Assembly: GCF_000189275.1 (NCBI RefSeq) | Contig: NZ_AEVT01000002.1 | Span: 21,027 to 85,026, forward strand | Origin: Vibrio sinaloensis DSM 21326 | GTDB lineage: Bacteria; Pseudomonadota; Gammaproteobacteria; Enterobacterales; Vibrionaceae | Length of the DNA: 64,000 nt | Reading direction: 5' to 3' | Part shown: positions 23,962 through 33,582 of the stretch, in pieces | Position numbering within the stretch: the first letter of the stretch is position 1 | Layout: every line of letters begins with the position of its first letter | Notes under the pieces: model-generated | Seen by the model: the letters and a program-made list of their open reading frames with translations, nothing else | Databases searched by the model: none | What the model was told of the DNA's origin: nothing | Translations under genes and position numbers: made by a program

Positions 23962-24468
23962 TTATTTCCAAATAGCACCAAGACTTTCTAGTAGGCCGCT
24001 ACTTGCACCTTGGCTTTGCAGCGATTGAATTATGATTGGTGCAAAGGTTGAAATAAGTGATGGATCTAATCCCAAAGCACTAAAAGCACTCTTCACCATA
24101 TCGTTGTTCGCAATCATTGCAGTGAGCCCTGAAGACTGCAGTGAGTCAAAGCCCGGAATCAACCCAGCTAACTCAGATGTTTCACTGCTACCTAGAGAGT
24201 TTTGTGCTAAAGCTAACATGGCACCCATACCGCCTAAAGCTTGTTCAGAAGATACGTTAGCAGTACTTTGAAGAGTTGAAACTAGGCCGCTGTTTGCGTT
24301 ATTGTCACTGGACCAATTGTTAACGGCCCCCATTAGAGCTGCATTTGCCAACTCGCTGTAGCCATTGCTGTTGGTAGTTGAGCTAGCTTGAGAGGAGTCT
24401 TTGGCTGTTGTTTGGCAACCCATAAGTGCGACGCTGACTAGTGTGGCTAGTACGACTTTTTTATTCAT
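23962..24468 (-). CDS. DUF2780-type (VcgC/VcgE) lipoprotein
   Basis: A 168-residue predicted lipoprotein. The signal peptide is followed by the lipobox LMGC at residues 16-19. A Ser/Asn-rich linker comes next, then a helical domain of the kind annotated DUF2780, with repeated short helices (ALGGMGAMLALAQNSL, AFSALGLDPSLISTFAPIII). Function is unknown; I assign the family from its pattern and Vibrio distribution. It should be in the cell envelope. Confidence 0.7.
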   Translation of the reverse strand: MNKKVVLATLVSVALMGCQTTAKDSSQASSTTNSNGYSELANAALMGAVNNWSSDNNANSGLVSTLQSTANVSSEQALGGMGAMLALAQNSLGSSETSELAGLIPGFDSLQSSGLTAMIANNDMVKSAFSALGLDPSLISTFAPIIIQSLQSQGASSGLLESLGAIWK

Positions 24469-24531
24469 GTTGTTTCCTTTACTAATTCATTACCGACTTG
24501 AATGCTCTTCGGTTCCCATACAGTATTATAT

Positions 24532-24560
24532 ATAAAAAATGGCGGCACAATGGCCGCCAT
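24532..24560 (-). terminator. Terminator downstream of fklB
   Basis: Read on the minus strand: ATGGCGGCCATTGTGCCGCCAT, a short-loop hairpin, followed by TTTTTATA. It lies 25 bases past the fklB stop. Confidence 0.75.
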
Positions 24561-24584
24561 GAATAGATTGACTGATTCTTAAAA

Positions 24585-25205
24585 TTAAAGAATGTCTAGA
24601 AGTTCAACTTCGAATACTAGTGCAGCAAAAGGAGGAATCGCAGCACCTGCACCGCGCTCGCCGTATGCTAGGTCTTGAGGAATGTATAGTTTCCACTTAG
24701 AGCCAACAGGCATTAGTTGAAGAGCTTCAACCCAACCTTTGATCACACCTGTCACTGGGAATTCAGCAGGCTGGCCGCGTGATACAGAGCTGTCAAATAC
24801 AGTGCCGTCTGTTAGCTCGCCATGGTAGTGAACTCGTACTTGTTTGTCAGCAGTTGGGATGTCGCCAGTACCTTCAGTGATGATTTCGTACTGTAGGCCA
24901 GACTCAAGAACAGTCACTTCTGGACGTAGAGCGTTGTCTTTTAGGAAAGCTTCACCGTCTGCTGCAGCTGCTTTTGCTGCTTCAGCTTGAGCTGCTTGAG
25001 CACGAGTGTGTAGCTCTTGTAGAGCATTGTTGATTTCGTCGATTTCGATAGCTGGCATATCACCAACTAGTGCAGTCGCGATACCCGCTGAAATAGCGTC
25101 AACGTTAAGACCTTCAAGACCAGAACCTGCTAGTTGCTGACCCATTTGTAGACCAATGCCGTAGCTCGCTTTTTGCTCTACAGTCTCAAATTTTACTTCA
25201 GACAT
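24585..25205 (-). CDS. fklB: FKBP-type peptidyl-prolyl isomerase FklB
   Basis: A 206-residue FkpA/FklB-type isomerase without a signal peptide, hence cytoplasmic. The helical N-terminal dimerisation domain (about 1-95) begins [24 protein letters not shown]. The FKBP domain (about 100-206) has [16 protein letters not shown] and [19 protein letters not shown]. In E. coli fklB is next to ytfB, and the same divergent pair is seen here. Confidence 0.93.
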   Translation of the reverse strand: MSEVKFETVEQKASYGIGLQMGQQLAGSGLEGLNVDAISAGIATALVGDMPAIEIDEINNALQELHTRAQAAQAEAAKAAAADGEAFLKDNALRPEVTVLESGLQYEIITEGTGDIPTADKQVRVHYHGELTDGTVFDSSVSRGQPAEFPVTGVIKGWVEALQLMPVGSKWKLYIPQDLAYGERGAGAAIPPFAALVFEVELLDIL

Positions 25206-25439
25206 AGTGTCTCTCTTTATATGGTGTGTTAAAGGCGTTTAGGATACCAGCAATAGCAACGGGATGAAATGCTCGCTCTGAGATAGTGCTATCCGAGCGG
25301 TAATGTGAGATTTAGATCGACTTTCGGTCACGGGACTGCAAATTTTTACCAATTGATAACCGAGAGCGGTGAAATTTCCTATACTCATGTCCGCTTGGTT
25401 TTTATACTTGGATTGAAACCAGTTTGGAGAAGTAATGCG

Positions 25440-26003
25440 ATGAATCGCAGAAAGAAAAAGCAACAAGCCTCTGTGAATTATATCGAGTTGATGAAAGGCA
25501 AGTTGTCTTCATTTGATTGGCGTGGGGTCAAAAGCAAACTGAGCTCATCTTGGCAAACGTTACCTAAGTTACATCAACGTGCGCTTATGGTTCTTGCTCC
25601 CGTGGTACTGATTTTGGTCGTGATCCCTTTTCCTGAATCAACCCATCAAGCCCCCGCAGAGTCCCCACAACGTGTTGAAGTTGATATCAATACGACTGGA
25701 TTGAGTGAGCAACAAAATGCTCGCCAAAAGACACTGGTATCCAAAGATTGGAAAGAGTACACCGTTAAAAGTGGTGACACCTTAGCTCAAGTATTTCGTC
25801 GCAATAATTTAGCGATGTCTGACTTAAACGCTCTGGTGAAAGTAGAAGGCTCGGACAAACCGCTTAGCTATATTAAGCAAGGACAACTTGTGCGCTTTAA
25901 ATTGACTGACGAAGGTCAGTTAGACATCTTACAACTTGAGAAAAGTGGCCAGTCCGTGATGTTTTTCAGGCTGTCAGATGGAGGTTTTGGTCGTAGCAAA
26001 TAG
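25440..26003 (+). CDS. ytfB: OapA/YtfB-like cell-division-associated protein with LysM-like domain
   Basis: A 187-residue single-span membrane protein. A basic cytoplasmic N-terminus (MNRRKKKQQ) precedes one transmembrane segment near residues 50-62 (LMVLAPVVLILVVIPF) and a C-terminal OapA domain with EYTVKSGDTLAQVFRRNNL, a LysM-like peptidoglycan-binding fold. Its E. coli counterpart YtfB binds septal glycans. The frame is open from 25305, but the ATG at 25440 has a GGAGA ribosome site and gives the family start. Divergent from fklB. Confidence 0.85.
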   Translation: MNRRKKKQQASVNYIELMKGKLSSFDWRGVKSKLSSSWQTLPKLHQRALMVLAPVVLILVVIPFPESTHQAPAESPQRVEVDINTTGLSEQQNARQKTLVSKDWKEYTVKSGDTLAQVFRRNNLAMSDLNALVKVEGSDKPLSYIKQGQLVRFKLTDEGQLDILQLEKSGQSVMFFRLSDGGFGRSK

Positions 26004-26011
26004 TTAAAATT

Positions 26012-26866
26012 TTACTGGAAGCCCACTTGTTGCTTTTTGAATAATCGCCAAGGTATAAGTGGTACTACGATCAAAATGATTCCTACCGCGGTGAGCCAAT
26101 CAGGTACCTCCGCAAACCATAACACGCCAAAAAGCGTCACAAAAAATAATCCAGAGTTTTCCGCTACCGCAATATTGCTAGCAGGCGCTTTGCGGTATGC
26201 CATAACGGCCAAGCCATTGTAGCCAAGTATCAGTAATGCACTCGAGAGGATTAATATGATCTCGTGTGCAGATATTGGTCGCCAGTAGTACAGCGCTAGT
26301 ATTGCTGACAAGGGCAGTGAAAGTGCTGACGTCCAGAATAATGTACTGACGACACCTTGTTCAGGAGGAAGGCGCCGAGCTGAAACATTAAATAAAGCAA
26401 TGGTAATTGCCGTGCCAAGAGCAAACCACGCAGCTGAGTGAAACTCGGATGGACGAAGTACTACGAGTACCCCTGTGAATCCCAATAAAGTGGCGAGGCT
26501 CTTGGTTATGGAAGGAGGCTCTCTAAGCAACCAAGCGGAAAGTGGCAGCATAATAAGCGGAGCGGCGTAGAACACGGCATTGGCGGTGGCCAGAGGTAAA
26601 TGAGTGATGGCGATGATCATGCAGCCACTGCCAATTAGTATGAGATGGGCACGCAGTAGGTTTACGGTGACTTTTTGGAGCTGTCTTTTCTCATAAGGTT
26701 GTCGCCACCATAAAGGGAAAACAATCAGTAGCGACAGTAACTGTCGGAGAAATACATACTGAAACGTTGGCACCTGGCCATCAAGCAATTTAACGGCAAC
26801 ATCAGATAGCGAGGCTGCTAAGTTGCCAATAACAAGCAGAATAATGGCGAGATGCTGCGCGGGCAT
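26012..26866 (-). CDS. EamA/DMT-family drug-metabolite transporter
   Basis: A 284-residue inner-membrane protein with about ten transmembrane helices arranged as two EamA repeats (roughly 8-135 and 145-275). Substrate is unknown. Its start touches the end of the following elaA gene on the minus strand (shared base 26866), so the two are probably an operon with elaA first. Confidence 0.88.
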   Translation of the reverse strand: MPAQHLAIILLVIGNLAASLSDVAVKLLDGQVPTFQYVFLRQLLSLLIVFPLWWRQPYEKRQLQKVTVNLLRAHLILIGSGCMIIAITHLPLATANAVFYAAPLIMLPLSAWLLREPPSITKSLATLLGFTGVLVVLRPSEFHSAAWFALGTAITIALFNVSARRLPPEQGVVSTLFWTSALSLPLSAILALYYWRPISAHEIILILSSALLILGYNGLAVMAYRKAPASNIAVAENSGLFFVTLFGVLWFAEVPDWLTAVGIILIVVPLIPWRLFKKQQVGFQ

Positions 26867-27321
26867 TACGCTTTGCTCAACTTCATATCAATATGTGGTA
26901 TATCGTCCTCTAAGTACATCTCCGAGGTTTGTTTAAACCCATGTTGACTATAAAAACTGGCTAGATGCTCTTGTGCGCCAATCTCTATATCGATTCCTGG
27001 CCATAATTGTTGGCATTCTTGAATCGCTTTATCCAACAGTTTGTGTCCCAATCCGTTGCCTCGGCTATCGAATGCTGTAGCAACTCTGCCAATACTTACC
27101 GAAGGGTAACTTAAGCCCTGCGGGATCAAGCGAGCACAAGCAATCAACTGACCCTCACGATAGCCAAGTAGGTGATGAACACCAGGTTGGTGGTCTTTAT
27201 CGTCTAGCTCGGGATATGGGCAAGTTTGTTCGACAACAAAGACATCCACTCTAAGCTTGAGCATCTGATACAGTTGGATTGTTGTCAGTTCATGAAAAGG
27301 GTGGAGTTGCCAGTTAATCAT
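26866..27321 (-). CDS. elaA: ElaA-type GNAT acetyltransferase
   Basis: A 151-residue GNAT-fold protein. It contains LKLRVDVFVVEQTCPYPELD, typical of ElaA, and the acetyl-CoA loop GRVATAFDSRGNGLGHKLL (R/QxxGxG/A-like RGNGLG). The C-terminal FYSQHGFK is the usual motif B. The substrate is not known. Upstream partner of the DMT transporter gene. Confidence 0.88.
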   Translation of the reverse strand: MINWQLHPFHELTTIQLYQMLKLRVDVFVVEQTCPYPELDDKDHQPGVHHLLGYREGQLIACARLIPQGLSYPSVSIGRVATAFDSRGNGLGHKLLDKAIQECQQLWPGIDIEIGAQEHLASFYSQHGFKQTSEMYLEDDIPHIDMKLSKA

Positions 27322-27392
27322 TAATGCGCTCAGCGAGTTATGTAAGTTAGCTCTACCCTAACAAGTGCTAGTCACTGACGCATTAACAAAGG

Positions 27393-27956
27393 TTAACGGG
27401 TTGCTCTTTTTTTGATGCGACTTAGGCTTATAGGAGTAATGCCTAAGTATGCAGCTATCTGGTAGTCGTTAAGTCGTTGTAGCAAATCAGGGAAGTTGGT
27501 GCAGAATATTTCATAACGTTCTTCTGGAGAGTAAAGCAGCATAAAGCGTTCTTTATTTTCCTTATGCATCAACTGGGTTTCGATTAACTTGAGGTAGACG
27601 CTGTGTTTTTCTTCACGCCACTTTCTCAACGTCGCAATTGGAAGAGAAACTAAGCAACATGAGGTCAGCGATTCAAGCAAGTAAGGCGATGCCTGTTGTT
27701 TGATAAGGCTTTCAAACCCGATGATCCAATCATTCTCCCAATAGAACTCTTTACTGAACTCTTTCCCTTTATCTGTCAAATAAGCCGAATGGCAGATACC
27801 TTCGAGAAGAAAATGGATCTCTTGTGCGACTTCTCCTTGATGAAGCAAGATGTGTCGCGTAGGCAGTTCGATAAGTTGAGCGGACTGGCACACTTGCTCA
27901 ATTTCTTGAGGTTCAAAGCCGTGATTTACAAGTTGTAGTTTGAATGCTTCCAACAT
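27393..27956 (-). CDS. Crp/Fnr-family transcriptional regulator
   Basis: A 187-residue protein with an N-terminal cyclic-nucleotide-type beta barrel (LLHQGEVAQEIHFLLEG, about residues 35-55) and a C-terminal helix-turn-helix (DYQIAAYLGITPISLSRIKK) about residues 163-183. No iron-sulfur cysteine cluster is visible at the N-terminus, so an FNR-type oxygen sensor is unlikely. Such short regulators often control a neighbouring transporter or enzyme; here elaA and the DMT transporter lie downstream on the same strand. Confidence 0.82.
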   Translation of the reverse strand: MLEAFKLQLVNHGFEPQEIEQVCQSAQLIELPTRHILLHQGEVAQEIHFLLEGICHSAYLTDKGKEFSKEFYWENDWIIGFESLIKQQASPYLLESLTSCCLVSLPIATLRKWREEKHSVYLKLIETQLMHKENKERFMLLYSPEERYEIFCTNFPDLLQRLNDYQIAAYLGITPISLSRIKKRATR

Positions 27957-28012
27957 AACAACGGACTATTATTTTGGTTCTTGATACCGAGAGTGTAACG
28001 GATTTTGCGAGA

Positions 28013-28041
28013 CAAAAAAGCCGCAATGAGTATTGCGGCTT
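28013..28041 (-). terminator. Terminator downstream of cpdB
   Basis: The 10-bp perfect stem AAGCCGCAAT / ATTGCGGCTT with a GAGT loop is followed, reading the minus strand, by a T-run. It lies 19 bases past the cpdB stop. Confidence 0.85.
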
Positions 28042-28059
28042 AGAGGTGTGTGGTTTTAA

Positions 28060-30021
28060 CTATTTTTGTAGGTCGATTTGGTAAACCGCAAAACCAACAT
28101 CATCAGTGCCAACGCGTTTCATTGGGTACTGACCTTTCTCTTCGATGAACTTCGCAGCTTTATCGCTTGGTGAAGTTTCAAAGCGGATGTCTAACTTCTT
28201 ATCTGACTTGATTGGTGCAAATGTCCAGTTGTTGTCTGCACTTGGTGTGAATTCGCCTTTCTCATTACTTACACGAGTGATGTAAGAAGCGATAACAGAA
28301 CGGTTCTCATCTGGAGAGTCGAATGCAACAAACTCAGAACCAGTGCCTGGGAACTTGTTGCTGTATGCGCGGTAGTTGTTAGTTGCGATGATGAAGTCCT
28401 GCTTCATATCAATCGGCTTACCTTGGTAAGTCAAATTAACAATACGTTCAGCACCTTCATTGACCACTTTACAGTCACCATCGTATTTAGCCGGTGCTGT
28501 TACGTCGATTTGGTAGTTTAGTCCGTCGATAACATCGAAGTTATAGGTACGGAAGCCATCCCAATCAATTAAGCTTTGTGGGGCAGTGCTATTTACATCA
28601 ATTTGTTTGAACTGACCAGCAGTACACTCTAGCCATTCCTTCACTTCTTTGCCTGTTACCTTCATAGCGACGAGGGTATTAGGGTAGAGGTAAAGGTCCG
28701 CTGCGTTACGGAAAGTAAGTTGGCCTGATTCTACTTCAGTGAAGTTCGCTGGATCATTTTTACGACCGCCTGCTTTGAATGGTGCCGCAGCAGAAAGTAC
28801 TGGAATGTCAGAAAGGTCTGGGTCGCCTTGAATGAAGCGTTCAACATAATCTTTTTGCGCTAGGTTTACGATTTGCACGGTTGGATCATCTTGAACTAGG
28901 GCCAAGAAGCTATACATCACATCGTTGGCTTTACCAATTGGTTGGTTAACGAAGTCACGAGTACCTTTGTGATCGGCTTCTAGGACTTTCACCATTTCAG
29001 CATCGGCTTCAGCCAGTGATTTCTTCGCTTTTTTGTCATAGATAGGACGAGCTTCAGTTTGCCCTTTGACAACCGTCCATTTACCGTCTTGCTCTTTTAG
29101 TTCAAGGTCAATAACACCAACGTGGCTACCCCAGCGACCTGGCATGACCGCGGCAACACCATTAATTGTGCCGTTTTCATTGTCGACACCAGGAATGTTG
29201 TCGAAACCTTTACCTGGGAATACCGCGTGAGAGTGGCCGAATGCAATTGCATCAATACCTTCTACCTCAGATAGGTAGTAGGTCGAGTTTTCTGCACCGT
29301 GTTTGTACGGGTCCGCCGCAACACCTGAGTGAGGAATCGCTACGATAACGTCTGCTCCCTCTTTCTTCATCTGAGGAACAAGCTCTTGTGCGGTTTCTTT
29401 GATGTCTTTGGCGAACACTTTACCTTCTAAGTTCTTCTTATCCCAAACCATGATTTGTGGTGGAACGAAACCAATGTAACCCACTTTGATTTGATGTTCA
29501 GTGCCATCGACGCCTTTGAATGTGTGAGACTTAATAATGTATGGCTTAAAGTAATGCTCACCCGTTTTCTTATCAAACACGTTCGCGCTGACGTATGGGA
29601 AGTCAGCATCATTGATAGTCTCTGCTAGGAAATCCAGACCGTAGTTAAACTCGTGGTTACCAATGTTACCGACATCGTAGTTTAGTTGGTTCATCGCCTT
29701 GTAAACAGGGTGAACTTCACCGGCTTTGATGCCTTTCGATGCCATGTAGTCACCCATAGGGCTACCTTGGATAAGGTCACCATTATCAACGAGAACGCTG
29801 TTTTCTACTTCCGCGCGGGCTTGTTTAACTAAAGTAGCAGTACGAGTCAAACCGATCTTCTGGCTTGGCTTGTCTTTGTAGTAGTCATAATCCATGACGT
29901 TAGTATGGATATCTGTGGTTTCAACGATGCGTAGTTTGATCGTGTCAGCCATTGCTGGACCTGCCATTGTCAGCATTCCGCCTAAGATAGCGAGAGAGAG
30001 GGGTTTCACTGCTACTTTCAT
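28060..30021 (-). CDS. cpdB: 2',3'-cyclic-nucleotide 2'-phosphodiesterase / 3'-nucleotidase
   Basis: A 653-residue periplasmic enzyme that releases nucleosides from 2',3'-cyclic and 3'-nucleotides. Residues 1-25 are a signal peptide ending in PAMA. The metallophosphatase domain has [38 protein letters not shown] and AFGHSHAVF, which supply the two-metal site. The C-terminal 5'-nucleotidase-type domain has [11 protein letters not shown], the nucleoside-stacking region. Length is typical of CpdB. Confidence 0.95.
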   Translation of the reverse strand: MKVAVKPLSLAILGGMLTMAGPAMADTIKLRIVETTDIHTNVMDYDYYKDKPSQKIGLTRTATLVKQARAEVENSVLVDNGDLIQGSPMGDYMASKGIKAGEVHPVYKAMNQLNYDVGNIGNHEFNYGLDFLAETINDADFPYVSANVFDKKTGEHYFKPYIIKSHTFKGVDGTEHQIKVGYIGFVPPQIMVWDKKNLEGKVFAKDIKETAQELVPQMKKEGADVIVAIPHSGVAADPYKHGAENSTYYLSEVEGIDAIAFGHSHAVFPGKGFDNIPGVDNENGTINGVAAVMPGRWGSHVGVIDLELKEQDGKWTVVKGQTEARPIYDKKAKKSLAEADAEMVKVLEADHKGTRDFVNQPIGKANDVMYSFLALVQDDPTVQIVNLAQKDYVERFIQGDPDLSDIPVLSAAAPFKAGGRKNDPANFTEVESGQLTFRNAADLYLYPNTLVAMKVTGKEVKEWLECTAGQFKQIDVNSTAPQSLIDWDGFRTYNFDVIDGLNYQIDVTAPAKYDGDCKVVNEGAERIVNLTYQGKPIDMKQDFIIATNNYRAYSNKFPGTGSEFVAFDSPDENRSVIASYITRVSNEKGEFTPSADNNWTFAPIKSDKKLDIRFETSPSDKAAKFIEEKGQYPMKRVGTDDVGFAVYQIDLQK

Positions 30022-30283
30022 TTTTTAAGCTCCGATAGCATTTGTTAGGACGTTGCTTAATGTAACAAAATGCAATGAAACAATTATTTCACTCCATAGC
30101 AAACTGTGATGTGAACCGGATACTTTATGGTGTTCTGCTGACAATATCCCAAATTTGCTCAAATTAACAACGGCAGAGATAACCGCTCTTATCAGTAATT
30201 GATATAAAAAATGAAATTTTAGAATTTCAGGTAATATGTATTGCCAGCCATAATGCCTTCATCAACACGGAAAGGATGACACT
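30022..30283. other. Intergenic region between divergent cpdB and the sulfate activation operon
   Basis: AT-rich, with promoters expected on both strands. A CysB-type site is expected from the function of the downstream operon, but I could not define one by eye. Confidence 0.4.
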
Positions 30284-31141
30284 ATGGCGAGCAAGGATAC
30301 GATTTCTCATTTTCCTCTGAGCAATCCACGCAAGCAAACCAACTTGAATACTATTGGCCATAGTGTTCTTGAAGCGGGGCAAGTCGCGCTCGTAGGTTCT
30401 GGGCCTGGAGATGTCGAGCTACTTACCCTTAAAGCGATGCGCTTTCTCCAGCAAGCAGATGTGGTTCTTTACGACTACTTAGTGTCAGACGACATCATGG
30501 CTTTGGTTCCTAGTGACACAATTTTGGTCTGCGTAGGCAAGCGTGCTGGCCACCATAGTGTTCCTCAAGAGAAAACCAATCAGTTATTGGTCGACTTTGC
30601 TAAGCAAGGACATCGTGTTGTGCGCATTAAAGGTGGCGATCCATTTATTTTTGGCCGTGGAGGCGAAGAGCTTGAAGTGCTCGCAGAGGCAGGCATTGCC
30701 TTCCATGTTGTGCCTGGTATTACCGCCGCAGCAGGAGCGACGGCTTATGCGGGGATCCCACTGACTCACCGTGATTATGCGCAGTCGGCCATGTTCATCA
30801 CGGGTCACCTAAAAGCTGAGAGTGATCAGATGGACTGGTCAACATTGGCACGTGGCAATCAGACCCTTGTTATCTACATGGGATTAATGAAGTCCGAATA
30901 TATAGAAAGCCAATTGGTAACTCATGGTCGTAGCCCAGAGACACCGATCGCCATCATTGAGCGAGGGACTCAGTCCAGCCAAAGAATTTTTAAAGGTCAG
31001 CTAACTCAACTGGCTGAACTTGCTAAAGACGCGCAGTCGCCGTCGCTTATCGTCATTGGTGAAGTGGTATCGCTGTCAGACAAACTGGCTTGGTTTGAGC
31101 CTAAGCCTCAGTCACAACCTCAGCAACGCCAATTTGCATAA
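30284..31141 (+). CDS. cobA: Uroporphyrinogen-III C-methyltransferase (SUMT)
   Basis: A 285-residue SAM-dependent enzyme that makes precorrin-2, the first step to siroheme. It shows [16 protein letters not shown], the YDYLVSDD segment, [15 protein letters not shown] and [19 protein letters not shown]. Siroheme is the cofactor of the sulfite reductase encoded by cysI at 61119, so this gene supplies the same pathway as its operon partners cysD, cysN and cysC. An AAGGATG ribosome site precedes the ATG. Confidence 0.94.
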   Translation: MASKDTISHFPLSNPRKQTNLNTIGHSVLEAGQVALVGSGPGDVELLTLKAMRFLQQADVVLYDYLVSDDIMALVPSDTILVCVGKRAGHHSVPQEKTNQLLVDFAKQGHRVVRIKGGDPFIFGRGGEELEVLAEAGIAFHVVPGITAAAGATAYAGIPLTHRDYAQSAMFITGHLKAESDQMDWSTLARGNQTLVIYMGLMKSEYIESQLVTHGRSPETPIAIIERGTQSSQRIFKGQLTQLAELAKDAQSPSLIVIGEVVSLSDKLAWFEPKPQSQPQQRQFA

Positions 31142-31199
31142 CAAGATTAGATTTTTGATTAGTTAGAAGCTCATAGAGAGCCGTAAAGGAAGCACTAAC

Positions 31200-32108
31200 A
31201 TGGACCAAGAACGTTTGACCCACCTTAAGCAACTTGAAGCGGAGAGTATTCATATCATCCGTGAAGTTGCTGCAGAGTTTGATAACCCTGTGATGATGTA
31301 CTCCATTGGTAAAGATTCTTCAGTGATGCTGCATCTAGCACGTAAAGCCTTTTACCCAGGTAAGATTCCGTTCCCACTTTTACACGTGGATACGGACTGG
31401 AAATTCAAAGAGATGATTGAATTTCGCGATCGCACTGCTGAAAAGTATGGCTTCGAGCTTTTGGTACACAAGAACCCAGAAGGTCTCGCGATGGGGTGTA
31501 GTCCTTTTGTGCACGGTTCATCTAAGCACACCGACATCATGAAAACACAAGGTTTGAAGCAGGCCCTGAATAAGTACGGTTTTGATGCTGCGTTTGGTGG
31601 TGCTCGTCGTGACGAAGAGAAATCCCGTGCTAAAGAGCGTGTTTACTCATTCCGCGATAAAAACCATACCTGGGATCCGAAGAATCAGCGTCCTGAACTT
31701 TGGCGCACGTACAACGGCCAGATCAACAAAGGGGAAAGCATCCGAGTATTCCCATTGTCTAACTGGACTGAGCTAGATATCTGGCAATACATCTATTTAG
31801 AAAACATCGAAATCGTCCCTCTGTATTTGGCCGACAAGCGTCCTGTCGTTGAACGAGATGGCATGTTGATCATGGTTGATGATGACCGAATGAAGCTAGA
31901 GCCTGGAGAAGTGATCGAAGAGAAAAGTGTCCGTTTCCGTACTCTTGGTTGTTACCCACTAACCGGAGCCATTGAATCTGAAGCGAATACCCTGACTGGC
32001 ATTATTGAAGAAATGTTGGTCGCGACCTCAAGTGAGCGTCAAGGGCGAGCGATCGACCATGATCAGTCTGGATCGATGGAATTGAAAAAACGCCAAGGTT
32101 ACTTCTAA
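31200..32108 (+). CDS. cysD: Sulfate adenylyltransferase subunit 2
   Basis: A 302-residue ATP-sulfurylase catalytic subunit of the adenine nucleotide alpha-hydrolase (PP-loop) family. It has [19 protein letters not shown] and [15 protein letters not shown]. With CysN it forms APS from sulfate and ATP. It lies 58 bases after the SUMT gene and 22 bases before cysN. Confidence 0.97.
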   Translation: MDQERLTHLKQLEAESIHIIREVAAEFDNPVMMYSIGKDSSVMLHLARKAFYPGKIPFPLLHVDTDWKFKEMIEFRDRTAEKYGFELLVHKNPEGLAMGCSPFVHGSSKHTDIMKTQGLKQALNKYGFDAAFGGARRDEEKSRAKERVYSFRDKNHTWDPKNQRPELWRTYNGQINKGESIRVFPLSNWTELDIWQYIYLENIEIVPLYLADKRPVVERDGMLIMVDDDRMKLEPGEVIEEKSVRFRTLGCYPLTGAIESEANTLTGIIEEMLVATSSERQGRAIDHDQSGSMELKKRQGYF

Positions 32109-32130
32109 TTAAGGATCTAAGGAAAGAAAC

Positions 32131-33558
32131 ATGAATAGCGCAGTAGAAGCTCAATTAGAAGAGCTAGGTATCGAGGGTTATCTAACCCAGCACCAATACA
32201 AATCATTACTTCGATTCTTGACGTGTGGTTCTGTCGATGATGGTAAGAGTACTCTTATTGGGCGTTTGCTCCATGACTCAAAGCAGATCTATGAAGATCA
32301 GTTAGCCGCTGTCCACAATGATAGTCAACGTGTGGGGACGACCGGTGAGCGTCCAGACCTTGCTTTGCTGGTTGACGGTTTACAAGCGGAGCGCGAGCAA
32401 GGCATCACCATTGATGTGGCGTACCGTTACTTTTCGACGCAAAAGCGTAAGTTCATCATTGCTGATACCCCAGGGCATGAGCAGTACACTCGAAATATGG
32501 CGACAGGTGCGTCAACGTGTGATCTGGCGGTGATCCTCATTGATGCACGTAAAGGTGTTCTGGATCAAACGCGTCGTCACTCGTTTATTTCTAACTTGTT
32601 AGGCCTTAAACATTTCATCGTCGCGGTCAACAAAATGGATCTTGTGGATTATTCACAAGAGCGTTTCGAAGAAATTCGTGATGAATACCTAGAGTTCTCG
32701 AAAAACCTGCAAGGTGAAACCGATATTCAGATTATCCCGCTGTCAGCGTTAGAAGGTGACAATGTGGTTGAAGCAAGCCCAAGAATGACTTGGTTTGAAG
32801 GACCATCATTACTTGAGCTACTAGAGACTGTCGATGTAGACCAAGATAAGGCGGTGGGTGATTTCCGCTTCCCAGTCCAATACGTAAATCGCCCTAACCT
32901 CGATTTTCGAGGCTTCGCGGGCACCATTGCGTCGGGCAGTATTAAGGTGGGAGATAGCATCAAAGCACTGCCATCAGGGAAAACCTCGAAAGTCGCACGT
33001 ATTGTCACGTTTGATGGGGATCTTGAGCAAGCGCAAGCTGGTCTGGCGGTAACTCTTACATTGGAAGATGAAATTGACATCAGCCGCGGTGACTTGATTG
33101 TGTTGGAGGACGCACAGGTTGAATCGAGCAACCACCTATTGGCCGATATTGTGTGGATGACAGAGCAGCCGCTGCAACCCGGTCGCGAGTATGACATTAA
33201 GATCGCGGGTAAAAAGACGGTAGGGCGAGTTGAAGCCATCCGCCACCAGTACGACATCAACAACCTTTCTAGCCACAGTGCGGCAGAATTACCGCTCAAC
33301 GGCATTGGTTTGTGTGAGCTTACGTTGATCGAATCTGTCGCACTCGATGGCTATCAAGCGTGTGCCGATACGGGTGGCTTTATCGTTATTGATCGTCTGA
33401 CAAACGTGACGGTAGGCGCAGGCTTAGTGCGTGAAAGCCTGACTCAGGTAGAAACAAAGACAGGTGATATTTCTGCCTTTGAACTAGAGCTTAATGCTTT
33501 GGTCCGTAAACACTTCCCACACTGGGAAGCAAAAGACATCAGCCAGTTACTTAAGTAA
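32131..33558 (+). CDS. cysN: Sulfate adenylyltransferase subunit 1 (GTPase)
   Basis: A 475-residue translation-factor-like GTPase that drives APS synthesis by CysD. G1 is [16 protein letters not shown]3 [12 protein letters not shown]4 NKMD; two EF-Tu-type beta domains follow. It has no C-terminal APS kinase fusion; the kinase is the separate cysC. Confidence 0.97.
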   Translation: MNSAVEAQLEELGIEGYLTQHQYKSLLRFLTCGSVDDGKSTLIGRLLHDSKQIYEDQLAAVHNDSQRVGTTGERPDLALLVDGLQAEREQGITIDVAYRYFSTQKRKFIIADTPGHEQYTRNMATGASTCDLAVILIDARKGVLDQTRRHSFISNLLGLKHFIVAVNKMDLVDYSQERFEEIRDEYLEFSKNLQGETDIQIIPLSALEGDNVVEASPRMTWFEGPSLLELLETVDVDQDKAVGDFRFPVQYVNRPNLDFRGFAGTIASGSIKVGDSIKALPSGKTSKVARIVTFDGDLEQAQAGLAVTLTLEDEIDISRGDLIVLEDAQVESSNHLLADIVWMTEQPLQPGREYDIKIAGKKTVGRVEAIRHQYDINNLSSHSAAELPLNGIGLCELTLIESVALDGYQACADTGGFIVIDRLTNVTVGAGLVRESLTQVETKTGDISAFELELNALVRKHFPHWEAKDISQLLK

Positions 33559-33582
33559 CTTGATAGCTGACAAGGAAGCGTT